64,000 nucleotides of DNA from Candidatus Margulisiibacteriota bacterium (GTDB lineage Bacteria; Margulisbacteria; WOR-1; O2-12-FULL-45-9; XYB2-FULL-48-7): assembly GCA_041661965.1 (NCBI GenBank), contig JBAZTH010000001.1:549995-613994 (forward strand). The letters are read 5' to 3'. Below are positions 32,664 to 41,340 of this stretch, piece by piece. Under the pieces are notes generated by a model, which was not told where the DNA came from, searched no databases, and saw only the letters and a list, made by a program, of their open reading frames with translations. The first letter of the stretch is position 1. Each line of letters starts with the position of its first letter. A program made the position numbers and the translations under genes.

Positions 32664-34381
32664 CTTTTCCTCATCAGTTTTTTTAAGAGCCGGCCGCCGG
32701 GCAGAGTGTTGATGACGTCGCTCTTTTTCAGCCAGCCGCGGCGGGCGGTCATCACCCCGTACTTCATGTTGACCAGCTGGTTCGCGGCGTGCGAGTCGGT
32801 GTCGATCGCCAATTCCAGGCCCAGTTCTCCGGCCCGCCGGCAATGGGTGTCTTTGAGGTCGAGCCGTTCCGGATAGGCGTTGAGCTCCATGAAGGTCCCC
32901 GTCTCTTTGGCGGTTTTGAATATTTCTTCGATCTCGACTTCGTAAGGGTCCCGTTTGCCGATGATCCGGCCGGTCGGATGGGAGAGGATGTTTACGTATT
33001 TATTTTCCAGCGCTTTATTGATCCGCCCGGTCATCTTGGACTTTTCCATTTTAAAATTGGAATGGACGGCGGCGATGACGACTTCAAATTCTTTCAGGAC
33101 GCTGTCGGGGTAGTCGAGCGTCCCGTCGGGAAGAATATCGATCTCCACCCCCTTTAAGATCCGGAACCCTTTTAATTTCGCGTTCAGCTCGTCGATCTCT
33201 TCCAGCTCTTTTATGGATTCCTTGGCGGTCAGGCCGCCGGCGATCCGGGCCGATTGGGTGTGGTCGGTGACGGCGATGTATTCGTAACCGAGCTTTTTGG
33301 CCGCTTCGACCAGTGCTTCGATTGTATCGGCGCCGTCGGAGGATCGGGAGTGCATCTGCAGGTCGCCGCGGATGTCGCCGAGCTCGATCAGCTTGGGGAT
33401 TTTCCCTTTGGCGGCCGCTTCGAACTCGCCCCGCATCTCCCGGAGCTCCGGGGGAATAAATTGCAGGTCGAACATAGCAAACATTTCCGCTTCGGTCCGG
33501 CCGCCGATCTGTTTTCCCGCGGCGTTAAAAATCCCGTACTCGCTGACTTTCCACCCTTTTTTCCGGGCCAGCTGGCGGATATGAATATTATGGCCTTTAC
33601 TGCCGGTGAAATAGTGGGCGGCGGCGCCGAAACTCTTGTCCGGGACGACCCGCAGGTCGGCCTGCATCCCGTTCTTGAGGATAACCGAAGCTTTGGTTTC
33701 CCCCTTGGCCAGGGTCCGTTCAACTTGCGGGAGGGAGGTGAAAACGGCCATGACTTTGGCCGGCTTTTTTGAGGTCGCGAGGAAGTCAAGATCGCCGATC
33801 GTTTCCTGGCGGCGGCGCAGACTGCCGGCTGGCAGGAGCTGGTTGGTCTCTTTTTTCAGCGCCAGGGCGATCGGTTCGGCGTAGGCGAGCCCTTCAGAGA
33901 GGAGGAACCGTCCTTTGACCCGTTTTTTTAGAGCCAGTCCCTTGCGCAGGTTCTCTTCTTTTTTAGCGCCAAAGCCCGGGAAACCTTTGAGCTTGCCGGC
34001 CCGGAGAAATTGCTCCAGCTTTTTGACCGAGTCGATCTTAAATTTTTTGTAAAGACGCATGGCGGTCTTCGGTCCGAGGGAGGGGATTGCCAATAAGTCG
34101 ATAAAACCTTTAGGGAATTCTTTTTTTAGTTTCTGGTAAGTCTCGACCTTGCCGGTTCTGATGTAGCAAACGATCTTTTCGGCCAGGTCGCGGCCGATCC
34201 CGGGGAGCTCTGTTAAAGCGGCCGTCCCGCCGGCCCGATAGATGTCGGCCAGATTTTTAGAGAGGGCCTCGATCGTCCTGGCCGCTCTTTGGTAGGCCCT
34301 GATCTTGAACGGATTATCCTGTTTTAATTCCAGAAACTCGGCGATTTCCCCGAAAATTTTAACAAGCTCGGTGTTTTCCAT
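32660..34381 (-). CDS. polX: DNA polymerase X / 3'-5' exonuclease (PolX with PHP domain)
   Basis: 573 residues, the usual bacterial PolX length. Helix-hairpin-helix regions (LPGIGRDLAEKI, IPSLGPKTAMRLY, GFPGFGAKKEENL), polymerase core with AGSLRRRQETIGDLDFLAT (metal-binding Asp pair), and a C-terminal PHP exonuclease (GDLQMHSRSSDGADT, VTDHTQS, LSHPTGR, DTDSHA). Gap-filling base-excision repair polymerase. Head of the operon with the secreted protein and rnhA. Confidence 0.96.
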   Translation of the reverse strand: MENTELVKIFGEIAEFLELKQDNPFKIRAYQRAARTIEALSKNLADIYRAGGTAALTELPGIGRDLAEKIVCYIRTGKVETYQKLKKEFPKGFIDLLAIPSLGPKTAMRLYKKFKIDSVKKLEQFLRAGKLKGFPGFGAKKEENLRKGLALKKRVKGRFLLSEGLAYAEPIALALKKETNQLLPAGSLRRRQETIGDLDFLATSKKPAKVMAVFTSLPQVERTLAKGETKASVILKNGMQADLRVVPDKSFGAAAHYFTGSKGHNIHIRQLARKKGWKVSEYGIFNAAGKQIGGRTEAEMFAMFDLQFIPPELREMRGEFEAAAKGKIPKLIELGDIRGDLQMHSRSSDGADTIEALVEAAKKLGYEYIAVTDHTQSARIAGGLTAKESIKELEEIDELNAKLKGFRILKGVEIDILPDGTLDYPDSVLKEFEVVIAAVHSNFKMEKSKMTGRINKALENKYVNILSHPTGRIIGKRDPYEVEIEEIFKTAKETGTFMELNAYPERLDLKDTHCRRAGELGLELAIDTDSHAANQLVNMKYGVMTARRGWLKKSDVINTLPGGRLLKKLMRKR

Positions 34382-34413
34382 TGTTTCACCACTCTGGCGG
34401 GATTATAACACAC

Positions 34414-34442
34414 TTGACATTGAAAATTGTCGGGCGTATTAT
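34414..34442 (+). promoter_or_regulatory. Sigma-70 promoter for the DUF4412 gene
   Basis: TTGACA (34414-34419), 17-base spacer, TATTAT (34437-34442). The ATG at 34466 follows with GGAGGT. It lies in the divergent gap with polX. Confidence 0.8.
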
Positions 34443-34465
34443 CGCAAATCATTGGAGGTAAAAAA

Positions 34466-35083
34466 ATGATAAAAAAGTGTGCCCTGATTTTTACGTCCGT
34501 TTTTGTTTTATCGACGATAGCGTCGGCGCTGGAATTTTCGGCCGATGTGGTGACCAATTATAAGGGAAAGACCGGCCCGGCCAAATCTAAAATGTACATG
34601 GGGAACAATAAATGGCGGATGGAGAGCGAAGCGGCCGGCAAGAAATCCGTTTCGATCATACTGGCCGATAAAAAAATTGTCTGGGTCCTGATGCCGGAAT
34701 CAAAGATGTATTTGGAGCAGAAGCTGACCCCGGACAAAATGATGGGGATGGGGGAAAAAGCGCCGGGGGAAGTGACCAGGAAAAAGATCGGCCGGGAAAA
34801 GGTTGACGGGATCATGTGCGATAAATACGAAGTGACCTATAAAGGACCGGACGGAGAGAGCAAGATGTACCAATGGCTTTCCAGCGACAACTGGCCGATC
34901 AAATCGGCGGCGGTCGATGGTTCCTGGTCAACCGAGTTTAAAAATCTCAAGAAAGGGGCTCAACCGGGCGCCTTGTTCACTATTCCGGCCGGGTACAAGA
35001 AAATGCCAATGCCTGACATGGGGAGCATGAAAGGGATGAAGCCGGAGGATATGCAGAAGATGATGAAAGGGTTCATGAAGTAA
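34466..35083 (+). CDS. DUF4412-like exported protein (LolA/LolB-type fold)
   Basis: 205 residues: signal peptide (1-21, ends ASA), then an LolA-like half-barrel: LEFSADVVTNYKGKTG, MYMGNNKWRMES, DKKIVWVLMPESKMYLE, KYEVTYKGPDGESKMYQWL. The tail is Met-rich (KKMPMPDMGSMKGMKPEDM). Periplasmic; by fold it may handle lipids, but the substrate is unknown. Confidence 0.75.
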   Translation: MIKKCALIFTSVFVLSTIASALEFSADVVTNYKGKTGPAKSKMYMGNNKWRMESEAAGKKSVSIILADKKIVWVLMPESKMYLEQKLTPDKMMGMGEKAPGEVTRKKIGREKVDGIMCDKYEVTYKGPDGESKMYQWLSSDNWPIKSAAVDGSWSTEFKNLKKGAQPGALFTIPAGYKKMPMPDMGSMKGMKPEDMQKMMKGFMK

Positions 35084-35100
35084 ATATTATAATTATCGGA

Positions 35101-35134
35101 AAAACAGCCGGCTTAGCTCCGGCTGTTTTTTTTT
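35101..35134 (+). terminator. Intrinsic terminator after the DUF4412 gene
   Basis: AAAACAGCCGG, loop CTTAGCT, CCGGCTGTTTT, continuing into a run of T. The run overlaps the expected -35 region of purC. Confidence 0.9.
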
Positions 35135-35144
35135 ATCCTTATGC

Positions 35145-35150
35145 TATAAT
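35145..35150 (+). promoter_or_regulatory. -10 box 8 nt upstream of purC
   Basis: TATAAT, then eight bases to the ATG at 35159 with no Shine-Dalgarno. No clear -35; the terminator T-run occupies that place. Confidence 0.5.
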
Positions 35151-35158
35151 AACTTCGT

Positions 35159-36049
35159 ATGGAGAATGTCCTCTTAAATATCGATCTCCCGGGGGTAAAG
35201 CTCTTCAAAAGAGGGAAAGTTCGCGATGTTTTTGAGGTTGACGATAATCTACTGATCGTCGCAACTGATCGGATCTCCGCCTTTGATTTTATTATGCCGA
35301 ATGGCATTCCGGACAAAGGAAAAATCCTCACGCAAATCTCGCTTTTTTGGTTTGATTTTACTAAAAACATTATCAAAAACCATCTCTTGGTCACAAATGC
35401 CGATGAATATCCGGCCCAGCTTCAGCCGTATAAAATCCAATTGTCCAAGCGCTCTGTGATCGCTAAAAAAGCTCAATTGATCCCGATAGAATGCATTGTG
35501 CGCGGCTATCTTTCCGGTTCCGGCTGGAAAGAGTACCAAAAATCGGAGTCGATCTGCGGGCTTAAGCTCCCGGCCGGCTTAAAAGAGTCCGCCAAGCTCC
35601 CCGAGCCGATCTTTACCCCGACGACCAAAGCGGAGCAGGGACACGACGAGAACATTACCCAAGAACAGGTTCGCGATCAGATAGGGGCTTCAGCGGCCGC
35701 GGAGATCAAAGAAAAAAGTCTGGCGCTTTATCGGGCCTGCGCTGATTACGCCGCGAAAAAAGGGATCATCATCGCCGATACCAAGTTTGAATTCGGCTAT
35801 TTTGACAACGAGATCATCATTATCGACGAAATGCTTACTCCGGATTCTTCCCGCTTCTGGCCGAGCGAGCGCTACCAGGTTGGACGATCACAGCCGAGTT
35901 ACGACAAACAATTCGTCCGCGATTATCTCGAGTCCATAGGGTGGAACAAAGAGCCGCCCGCTCCCAAACTACCCGAGGAGGTGGTGCAGAGGACCAGGGA
36001 AAAGTATCTCGAAGCCTTCCAGAAACTAACCGGGAAGGCTGTTCTATAG
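35159..36049 (+). CDS. purC: Phosphoribosylaminoimidazole-succinocarboxamide synthase
   Basis: 296 residues, the longer SAICAR synthetase type rather than the ~235-residue E. coli form. Signatures: RGKVRDVFEVDDNLLIVATD, ISAFDFIMPNGIP, IPIECIVRGYLSGSGWKEY, KAEQGHDENI and IIIIDEMLTPDSSRFWP. Joins aspartate to CAIR in purine synthesis. Likely leaderless. purB, purS and purQ lie 2.4 kb downstream, separated by two membrane proteins and ispG. Confidence 0.96.
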   Translation: MENVLLNIDLPGVKLFKRGKVRDVFEVDDNLLIVATDRISAFDFIMPNGIPDKGKILTQISLFWFDFTKNIIKNHLLVTNADEYPAQLQPYKIQLSKRSVIAKKAQLIPIECIVRGYLSGSGWKEYQKSESICGLKLPAGLKESAKLPEPIFTPTTKAEQGHDENITQEQVRDQIGASAAAEIKEKSLALYRACADYAAKKGIIIADTKFEFGYFDNEIIIIDEMLTPDSSRFWPSERYQVGRSQPSYDKQFVRDYLESIGWNKEPPAPKLPEEVVQRTREKYLEAFQKLTGKAVL

Positions 36050-36059
36050 GAGGTTAACC

Positions 36060-36638
36060 ATGGATATCGGAAAAGCGTTTGTTGATTCCTGGAATAATTA
36101 TATTAAGAACTTTGTGGTCGTATTGCTGGCCGCGATCGTTTCTTCACTGCTCGGGTTCCTGATCGCTCCGATGGTCGGTTTTCAGATGATGTTCGTCAAG
36201 GCCAAAAGAGGGGGCGAGATCGCGTTTAACGATGTTTTTGCCCCGTTCAGCAAGTTTGTGAACATCTTTTTCGGCGCGATCTGGATCGCGATCCTGCTGG
36301 TCCTGGCTTTTCTGCCGGGAATGCTTTGTTTCTATCTCAACTGGAATGCCGTCGGCGGGATCCTGATGTTTGCCGCGGTCCTGATCGATATTTATCTGGC
36401 AGTTTGCTGGATCTTTGCCCTCCTCTTTATTTATGATAAAGGGTTGTCGATCAAGGCTGGACTGGCCGCCAGCCGGGCGCTGGTCATCAAGAACAACTGG
36501 TGGTCGCATTTCCTGTTGGTGATCCTGGCCGGGATCGTCAGCGGCCTGGGGAACATTCTCTGGGGAGTCGGCGCTATCCTGACCATGCCGATCGGTATTG
36601 GCGCGATTGCCAGCGCTTACGCCGACGAAGCGAAGTAA
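36060..36638 (+). CDS. Integral membrane protein, paralogue 1
   Basis: 192 residues, about five TM helices, starting MDIGKAFVDSWNNYIKNF. AGGAGG precedes the ATG, 10 bases after purC. The next gene encodes a paralogue with the same start and the shared block (M/L)FVKAKRGxxxxxxDxFxP. No function known; the architecture resembles small glycerophosphoryl-type or DUF975-like membrane proteins. Confidence 0.7.
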   Translation: MDIGKAFVDSWNNYIKNFVVVLLAAIVSSLLGFLIAPMVGFQMMFVKAKRGGEIAFNDVFAPFSKFVNIFFGAIWIAILLVLAFLPGMLCFYLNWNAVGGILMFAAVLIDIYLAVCWIFALLFIYDKGLSIKAGLAASRALVIKNNWWSHFLLVILAGIVSGLGNILWGVGAILTMPIGIGAIASAYADEAK

Positions 36639-36660
36639 CCGTTCCGTTCGAGCTTGAAAC

Positions 36661-36688
36661 TTGGCGGCGGCAGAAATGTCGCCGCCAA
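36661..36688. repeat. Hairpin between the membrane paralogues
   Basis: TTGGCGGCG...CGCCGCCAA, then TTATT. Could attenuate or terminate transcription. Confidence 0.5.
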
Positions 36689-36729
36689 TTATTAACCGAG
36701 AATTTATTGGTTTAAAAGAAAGGGAAACT

Positions 36730-37344
36730 ATGGATATCGGGAAAGCGTTTACCGAAGCCTGGAACATTTACCGGAAGAACTTCTGGACGGTCTTCCTGGC
36801 CAACCTAGTGGCGGTCCTGCTAAGTATAATTACCCTGGGGATCCTCTTTCCGCCTTTGTCGATCGGTCTGCAATCCCTTTTTATCAAGGCTAAAAGAGGC
36901 GAGCCTTTTGTTTTGCACGATATTTTCGGGCCAATGGGCCGCTTTTGGCCTTTAACCGGCGCGACCGCCTACTATTTTCTGGTTATTTTGATGGCGATCC
37001 TTTTACCCTGTCTTGGGGTCTTAGCTTTGCTGATCTGGCCGGGTTGGGCGACTGGTTTGGCCGCTTTTCTCACGATCGTGATCTTTTTCCTCTCTTTCGG
37101 CTGGATGACCTGGTATATGTTTACGTTCCTTTATATTTATGATCAGAAAATGACGGTTGGCGCCGCGATGCTGGCCAGTAAAATTGTCGTCAGAAAAAAT
37201 AATGTCTGGCTCCATTTGCTGCTGTTCCTCTTGTCCGGGATCATTTCCCAACTTGGTTCCAACGTCTTTTATGTCGGGGTCTTATTTACCGCTCCGTTGG
37301 GGGCGGGGGCATTAGCGTGCGCTTATGATGAAGAAACAAAGTAA
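36730..37344 (+). CDS. Integral membrane protein, paralogue 2
   Basis: 204 residues from the ATG at 36730. Starts MDIGKAFTEAWNIYRKNFW and contains LFIKAKRGEPFVLHDIFGP, matching paralogue 1; the ends of both (ACAYDEETK and ASAYADEAK) also correspond. About five TM helices. It overlaps ispG by 20 bases. Confidence 0.7.
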   Translation: MDIGKAFTEAWNIYRKNFWTVFLANLVAVLLSIITLGILFPPLSIGLQSLFIKAKRGEPFVLHDIFGPMGRFWPLTGATAYYFLVILMAILLPCLGVLALLIWPGWATGLAAFLTIVIFFLSFGWMTWYMFTFLYIYDQKMTVGAAMLASKIVVRKNNVWLHLLLFLLSGIISQLGSNVFYVGVLFTAPLGAGALACAYDEETK

Positions 37345-38383
37345 AAAAATAATGGTCGGCGGTCTCCCTCTTGGCGGAGGAAGCCCGATCTCCGTCCAAT
37401 CGATGACCAAGACCAAAACGGCCGACGTTAAGGCGACGGTCGAGCAGATCAATCGTTTGGCGGAAGCCGGCTGTCAGATCGTCCGCTGTGCCGTGCCGGA
37501 TCGGGAATCGGCCCTGGCCCTTAAGGAGATCAAAAAGAATATCGGTATCCCATTGGTTGCCGATATTCATTTCAATCATGAATACGCTCTCTTGGCGGCC
37601 GAAGCGGGAGTTGATAAACTAAGGATCAATCCCGGCAACATCGGCAGTGAAGATAAGGTCCGGGCCGTTGTCGGCGCCGCCAAAGAACGGCGGATCCCGA
37701 TCCGGATCGGGGTCAATTCCGGCTCTTTGCCGAAAGATATCCTGGAAAAGTACCATGGTCACGTCACCGCCGAGGGGCTGATCGAAAGCGCCCTCCGGCA
37801 CGTCGCGATCCTGGAGAAGTATGATTTCCATGATATCGTTCTGTCGCTCAAGGCGACTTCGGTCCCGCTGACGATCGAAGCGTATCGGCTGATGGCCAAG
37901 AAAGTTACTTATCCTCTCCATGTCGGGATCACCGAATCGGGAATTCCCAGGACCGGGATCATTCGCTCGGCGGTCGGGATCGGGACGATCCTGGCCTCCG
38001 GGATCGGCGATACCCTTAGAGTTTCCCTGACCGGCGACCCGGTCGAAGAGGTCCGGGTCGGTTTTGAGATCCTCAAGGCGCTGGAACTTTATAAGCAGGG
38101 AGTGACCGTGATCTCTTGCCCGACCTGCGGCCGGACCGACGTCGATGTCGTGGCGATCGCGAGCGAAATTGAAGAGCGGACCCGTTCGGTCAAACAGCCG
38201 CTGACGATCGCGGTCATGGGGTGCGAAGTCAACGGTCCGGGAGAAGCGGCCGAAGCCGATCTTGGCCTGGCTTGCGGTAAAGGGGCCGGTTTGATCTTCC
38301 GGTCTGGTAAAATAGTCAAGAAGGTCGCCGAAGCCGAAATGGTCGAGGCGCTGATGTCGGAGGTAAAGAAAATAGTTGATTAA
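37325..38383 (+). CDS. ispG: 4-hydroxy-3-methylbut-2-en-1-yl diphosphate synthase
   Basis: 352 residues, the compact bacterial GcpE. TIM barrel with PISVQSMTKTKTADV and ADIHFNHEYALLA, and a C-terminal [4Fe-4S] domain with CPTCGRTDVDV and MGCEVNGPGEA cysteines. Sixth step of the MEP isoprenoid pathway. Starts inside the end of the preceding membrane protein gene, so translation is coupled. Confidence 0.96.
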   Translation: MMKKQSKKIMVGGLPLGGGSPISVQSMTKTKTADVKATVEQINRLAEAGCQIVRCAVPDRESALALKEIKKNIGIPLVADIHFNHEYALLAAEAGVDKLRINPGNIGSEDKVRAVVGAAKERRIPIRIGVNSGSLPKDILEKYHGHVTAEGLIESALRHVAILEKYDFHDIVLSLKATSVPLTIEAYRLMAKKVTYPLHVGITESGIPRTGIIRSAVGIGTILASGIGDTLRVSLTGDPVEEVRVGFEILKALELYKQGVTVISCPTCGRTDVDVVAIASEIEERTRSVKQPLTIAVMGCEVNGPGEAAEADLGLACGKGAGLIFRSGKIVKKVAEAEMVEALMSEVKKIVD

Positions 38384-38385
38384 TG

Positions 38386-38425
38386 TTTCAAGGAACCTGC
38401 GAATAAACTTCGCGGTTCCTTGAAA
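38386..38425. repeat. Palindromic repeat, GGAACC variant, after ispG
   Basis: TTTCAAGGAACCTGCGAA, loop TAAAC, TTCGCGGTTCCTTGAAA. First of a pair in the ispG-purB gap. Confidence 0.75.
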
Positions 38426-38429
38426 AACA

Positions 38430-38462
38430 CGGAAACCGCGACGATATTGTCGCAGGTTTCCG
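38430..38462. repeat. Palindromic repeat, GGAAACC family, before purB
   Basis: CGGAAACCGCGAC, loop GATATT, GTCGCAGGTTTCCG. Best match to the copy inside the glycerol-3-phosphate dehydrogenase gene. Confidence 0.85.
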
Positions 38463-38485
38463 TAGAAAAATAGGGGGTTAATTAA

Positions 38486-39778
38486 GTGATCGATCGTTAT
38501 ACGTTGCCGAAGATGAGGGAGATCTGGTCGGAAGAGAACAAGTACCGGAAATGGCTGGAAGTTGAATTGGCCGCCTGCGAAGCTTGGACCGCTTTGGGGC
38601 GGATCCCCAAGCCCGCGCTGGATAAGATCAAAAAGAAAGCCGCTTTCGACATTAAACGGATCAACGAGATCGAACGGGAAACAAACCACGACCTGATCGC
38701 CTTTTTGACCTCGGTCGCGGAGAAGGTCGGGCGCGAATCGCGCTTTATCCACCTTGGGTTGACCTCTTATGACGTCGAAGATACCGCCCGCTCCATCCAG
38801 CTCCGGGAAGCGGCCGAACTGATCATCAAAGACATTGAAGATGTCATTAAGATCCTGAAGCGCCGGGCGAAAGAAGAGAAAGATACCCTGATGATGGGGC
38901 GGACCCACGGGGTCCACGCCGAACCGATCACTTTCGGTCTGAAATTGCTGGTCTGGGTCGGCGAGATGGACCGGAACCTGGAAAGGATGAAACGGGCCAA
39001 AGCGGTCGTTTCGTTTGGAAAAATTTCCGGCGCGGTCGGCACTTACGCCCTGGTCGATCCCCGGGTGGAAGAATATGTTTGCAAGAAACTGGGGTTGTCC
39101 GCGTCTCCCGCTTCGACCCAGGTCCTCCAGCGGGACCGCCATGCCGAGTTCATGACCACGCTGGCGATCGTTGCCGCGTCGCTGGAGCAGTTTGCGACCG
39201 AGATCCGCAATCTCCAGCGGACCGAAATCCTGGAAGTGGAAGAGCCGTTCGGCAAAGGGCAGAAGGGTTCTTCGGCGATGCCCCACAAGAAAAATCCGAT
39301 CACCTGCGAGCGGATCACCGGTTTGGCCAGAGTTGTCCGGGGGAACGCTATGGCGGCGATCGAGAACGTCGCTCTCTGGCATGAACGGGATATTACTCAC
39401 TCCTCGGTGGAGCGGATCATTCTCCCTGACAACTGCATGATGGTCGACTACATGCTCCAGAAGTTTGCCTGGGTGATGGACGGATTGGTCGTTTATCCGC
39501 AAAACATGCGCAAGAACATCGAGAAGAGCGGCGGGATGGTCTTTTCCCAGAAGCTCCTCCTGATCCTGACCGACCGGGGGTTGACCCGCGAAGAGTCGTA
39601 CAAGATCGTGCAGACGGCGGCGATGAAATCGCGCTCGTCCGGCAAAAGCTTTAAGGATATTTTAATGGAAGACCGTGAAGCGCTCAAACACGTTTCCCCG
39701 AAAGAGATCGAGAAGATCTTCGACATCCGGGACAACGTCAAGAACGTCGACGTCGTCTTCAGGAGGTTTGGATTATAA
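38486..39778 (+). CDS. purB: Adenylosuccinate lyase
   Basis: 430 residues, GTG start with AGGGGG upstream. Fumarase/aspartase superfamily signature SSAMPHKKNPI, plus RETNHDLIAFL, GLTSYDVEDTA and GRTHGVHAEPI. Acts twice in purine synthesis (SAICAR to AICAR, adenylosuccinate to AMP). Followed by purS with a one-base overlap. Confidence 0.97.
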   Translation: MIDRYTLPKMREIWSEENKYRKWLEVELAACEAWTALGRIPKPALDKIKKKAAFDIKRINEIERETNHDLIAFLTSVAEKVGRESRFIHLGLTSYDVEDTARSIQLREAAELIIKDIEDVIKILKRRAKEEKDTLMMGRTHGVHAEPITFGLKLLVWVGEMDRNLERMKRAKAVVSFGKISGAVGTYALVDPRVEEYVCKKLGLSASPASTQVLQRDRHAEFMTTLAIVAASLEQFATEIRNLQRTEILEVEEPFGKGQKGSSAMPHKKNPITCERITGLARVVRGNAMAAIENVALWHERDITHSSVERIILPDNCMMVDYMLQKFAWVMDGLVVYPQNMRKNIEKSGGMVFSQKLLLILTDRGLTREESYKIVQTAAMKSRSSGKSFKDILMEDREALKHVSPKEIEKIFDIRDNVKNVDVVFRRFGL

Positions 39779-40014
39779 TGGCAAAGATCAAAGTTTTCGT
39801 TTATCCGAAAAAAGGAGTCCTTGATCCGCAGGGGAAGACGGTCGAGTCGGCCCTGCACACTTTAGGCTACAAGAAGGTCGCCAACGTTCGGATCGGCAAG
39901 TATATCGAACTGGAACTGCCCGATGGCGACAACACCAAGCTGATCGACGAGATGTGCCGCAAGCTGCTGGTCAATTCGGTGATCGAAGATTATCATTTTG
40001 AGGTAACGGCGTGA
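39778..40014 (+). CDS. purS: Phosphoribosylformylglycinamidine synthase subunit PurS
   Basis: 78 residues. KIKVFVYPKKGVLDPQGKTV and ALHTLGYKKVANVRIGKYIEL are typical of PurS, the small bridging subunit of the three-part FGAM synthase. Overlaps purQ by four bases (GTGA). Confidence 0.96.
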   Translation: MAKIKVFVYPKKGVLDPQGKTVESALHTLGYKKVANVRIGKYIELELPDGDNTKLIDEMCRKLLVNSVIEDYHFEVTA

Positions 40015-40670
40015 AATTCGGAATTATAGTTTTTCCGGGCTCCAATTGCGATCAGGATTGCTACCATGTCGCCAAAAACGTCCTGAAACAGCCGACTAAA
40101 TACGTTTGGCACCAGGAAACTGATTTGAGCGACTTGGACTGCGTTATCCTGCCGGGAGGTTTTTCCTACGGCGATTACCTGCGGACCGGGGCCATTGCCC
40201 GGTTCTCGCCGGTCATGGAAGCGGTCAAGAGGTTCGCGGATAGCGGCAAGTTCGTCATTGGGATCTGCAACGGTTTCCAGATCCTGACCGAAGCGGGACT
40301 TTTGCCCGGAGCTTTGCAGCGTAACCGGGATCTCCACTTTATCTGCAAGCATGTCGATTTGAAAGTCGCCAACAATCAGACCGCTTTTACCAACGCCTGT
40401 AAAGCGGGCCAGAAGCTGAACATCCCGATCGCTCACGGCGAAGGGAACTACACCTGCGACGCCGCGACCCTCAAGGCGTTAAAACAGCACAAACAGATCG
40501 TTTTTACCTACGCGGGGGAGAACCCGAACGGGTCGGTCGCCGATATCGCCGGGATCTGCAACCGTCGGGGGAACGTTTTGGGGATGATGCCGCATCCCGA
40601 GCGGGCCTCGGAAGCGATCGTCGGCTCCGCCGATGGGCTGCTGATCTGGCGCTCGCTTTTGAAAAAGTGA
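40011..40670 (+). CDS. purQ: Phosphoribosylformylglycinamidine synthase subunit PurQ
   Basis: 219 residues, GTG start overlapping purS. Class I glutaminase: FPGSNCDQDC, GGFSYGDYLRTGAIA, nucleophile in GICNGFQILTE and C-terminal HPE in MMPHPERASE. Provides ammonia to PurL. The expected purL does not follow; an outer membrane barrel gene does, so purL must be elsewhere. Confidence 0.97.
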   Translation: MKFGIIVFPGSNCDQDCYHVAKNVLKQPTKYVWHQETDLSDLDCVILPGGFSYGDYLRTGAIARFSPVMEAVKRFADSGKFVIGICNGFQILTEAGLLPGALQRNRDLHFICKHVDLKVANNQTAFTNACKAGQKLNIPIAHGEGNYTCDAATLKALKQHKQIVFTYAGENPNGSVADIAGICNRRGNVLGMMPHPERASEAIVGSADGLLIWRSLLKK

Positions 40671-40698
40671 TTGTATTTTCCCTAACTTTGTCTATAAT
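40671..40698 (+). promoter_or_regulatory. Sigma-70 promoter abutting the barrel gene
   Basis: TTGTAT (40671-40676), 16-base spacer, TATAAT (40693-40698); nine bases to the ATG at 40708 and no Shine-Dalgarno. Confidence 0.65.
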
Positions 40699-40707
40699 AT
40701 CTCCATC

Positions 40708-41235
40708 ATGAAAAAATACCTTGTCGCTTTAAGCCTGTTTCTTTTCGCTTCGACTTCTTTTGCCGCGATCAAGCTGCATGAATTGCCGATGGCTTCCGAT
40801 TTTCATCTGGGTCTGACGACCGGGATCGGGACCGGCCTTAATTTTGGCGCCATCTTCCGTTTCCCTTTCAGCAATAACTTCCAGCTGGGAGTCGAAGCCG
40901 AGCCGGTCATGACCGATGTCAACTATTCGGCAACGATGAATTTGATCCGTTTTGGCGGGGTAGTCAGTTATTTAATCAATGATGAGATTATGCTTAACGG
41001 ACATATCGGGATGTACAACATGAAGGTCAATCAGGATATTAATTACATGAAGGATACGACCCTATATCGCTTCCTGGCGGCCACCAATTACAAAGGGACT
41101 TACGCGGCGATCTCCCTTGATTATTATTACGCCCCGTGGGACGTCAAGTTCACTCCGAAATATGTCTTCAACACCGTTTCCGATTTCAATTTGCAGTTTA
41201 ACGAGATCGATTTCAACATTACCAAACCGTTCTAA
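40708..41235 (+). CDS. Predicted outer membrane beta-barrel protein
   Basis: 175 residues: signal peptide (1-19, ends SFA), then amphipathic strands (DFHLGLTTGIGTGLNFGAIF, VNYSATMNLIRFGGVVSYLI, YAAISLDYYYAP) and a C-terminal phenylalanine (NITKPF), as for small eight-stranded barrels. Function unknown. Confidence 0.75.
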   Translation: MKKYLVALSLFLFASTSFAAIKLHELPMASDFHLGLTTGIGTGLNFGAIFRFPFSNNFQLGVEAEPVMTDVNYSATMNLIRFGGVVSYLINDEIMLNGHIGMYNMKVNQDINYMKDTTLYRFLAATNYKGTYAAISLDYYYAPWDVKFTPKYVFNTVSDFNLQFNEIDFNITKPF

Positions 41236-41338
41236 CCTCACCCCTTTCTTCGCCTTCGCTTTCGCTTCGGCGAATTCATTCCCCTCTCCATCAAAGATGG
41301 AGAGGGGTGTCACGAACGAAGTGAGTGACGGGGTGAGG
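41236..41338. repeat. Compound CCTCACCCC palindrome
   Basis: CCTCACCCC (41236-41244) and GGGGTGAGG (41330-41338) enclose CCCCTCTCCATC/GATGGAGAGGGG (41281-41307) and GCCTTCGC/GCTTCGGCG words. Same family as 6909-7077. It separates two convergent barrel genes and could work as a two-way terminator. Confidence 0.7.
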
Positions 41339-41340
41339 AG

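Noticed and set aside
37619..39502. 627-codon open frame antisense to ispG and purB
   Set aside because: Spans the gap and two well-supported genes on the opposite strand; low-complexity DR/DP-rich translation typical of a shadow frame.
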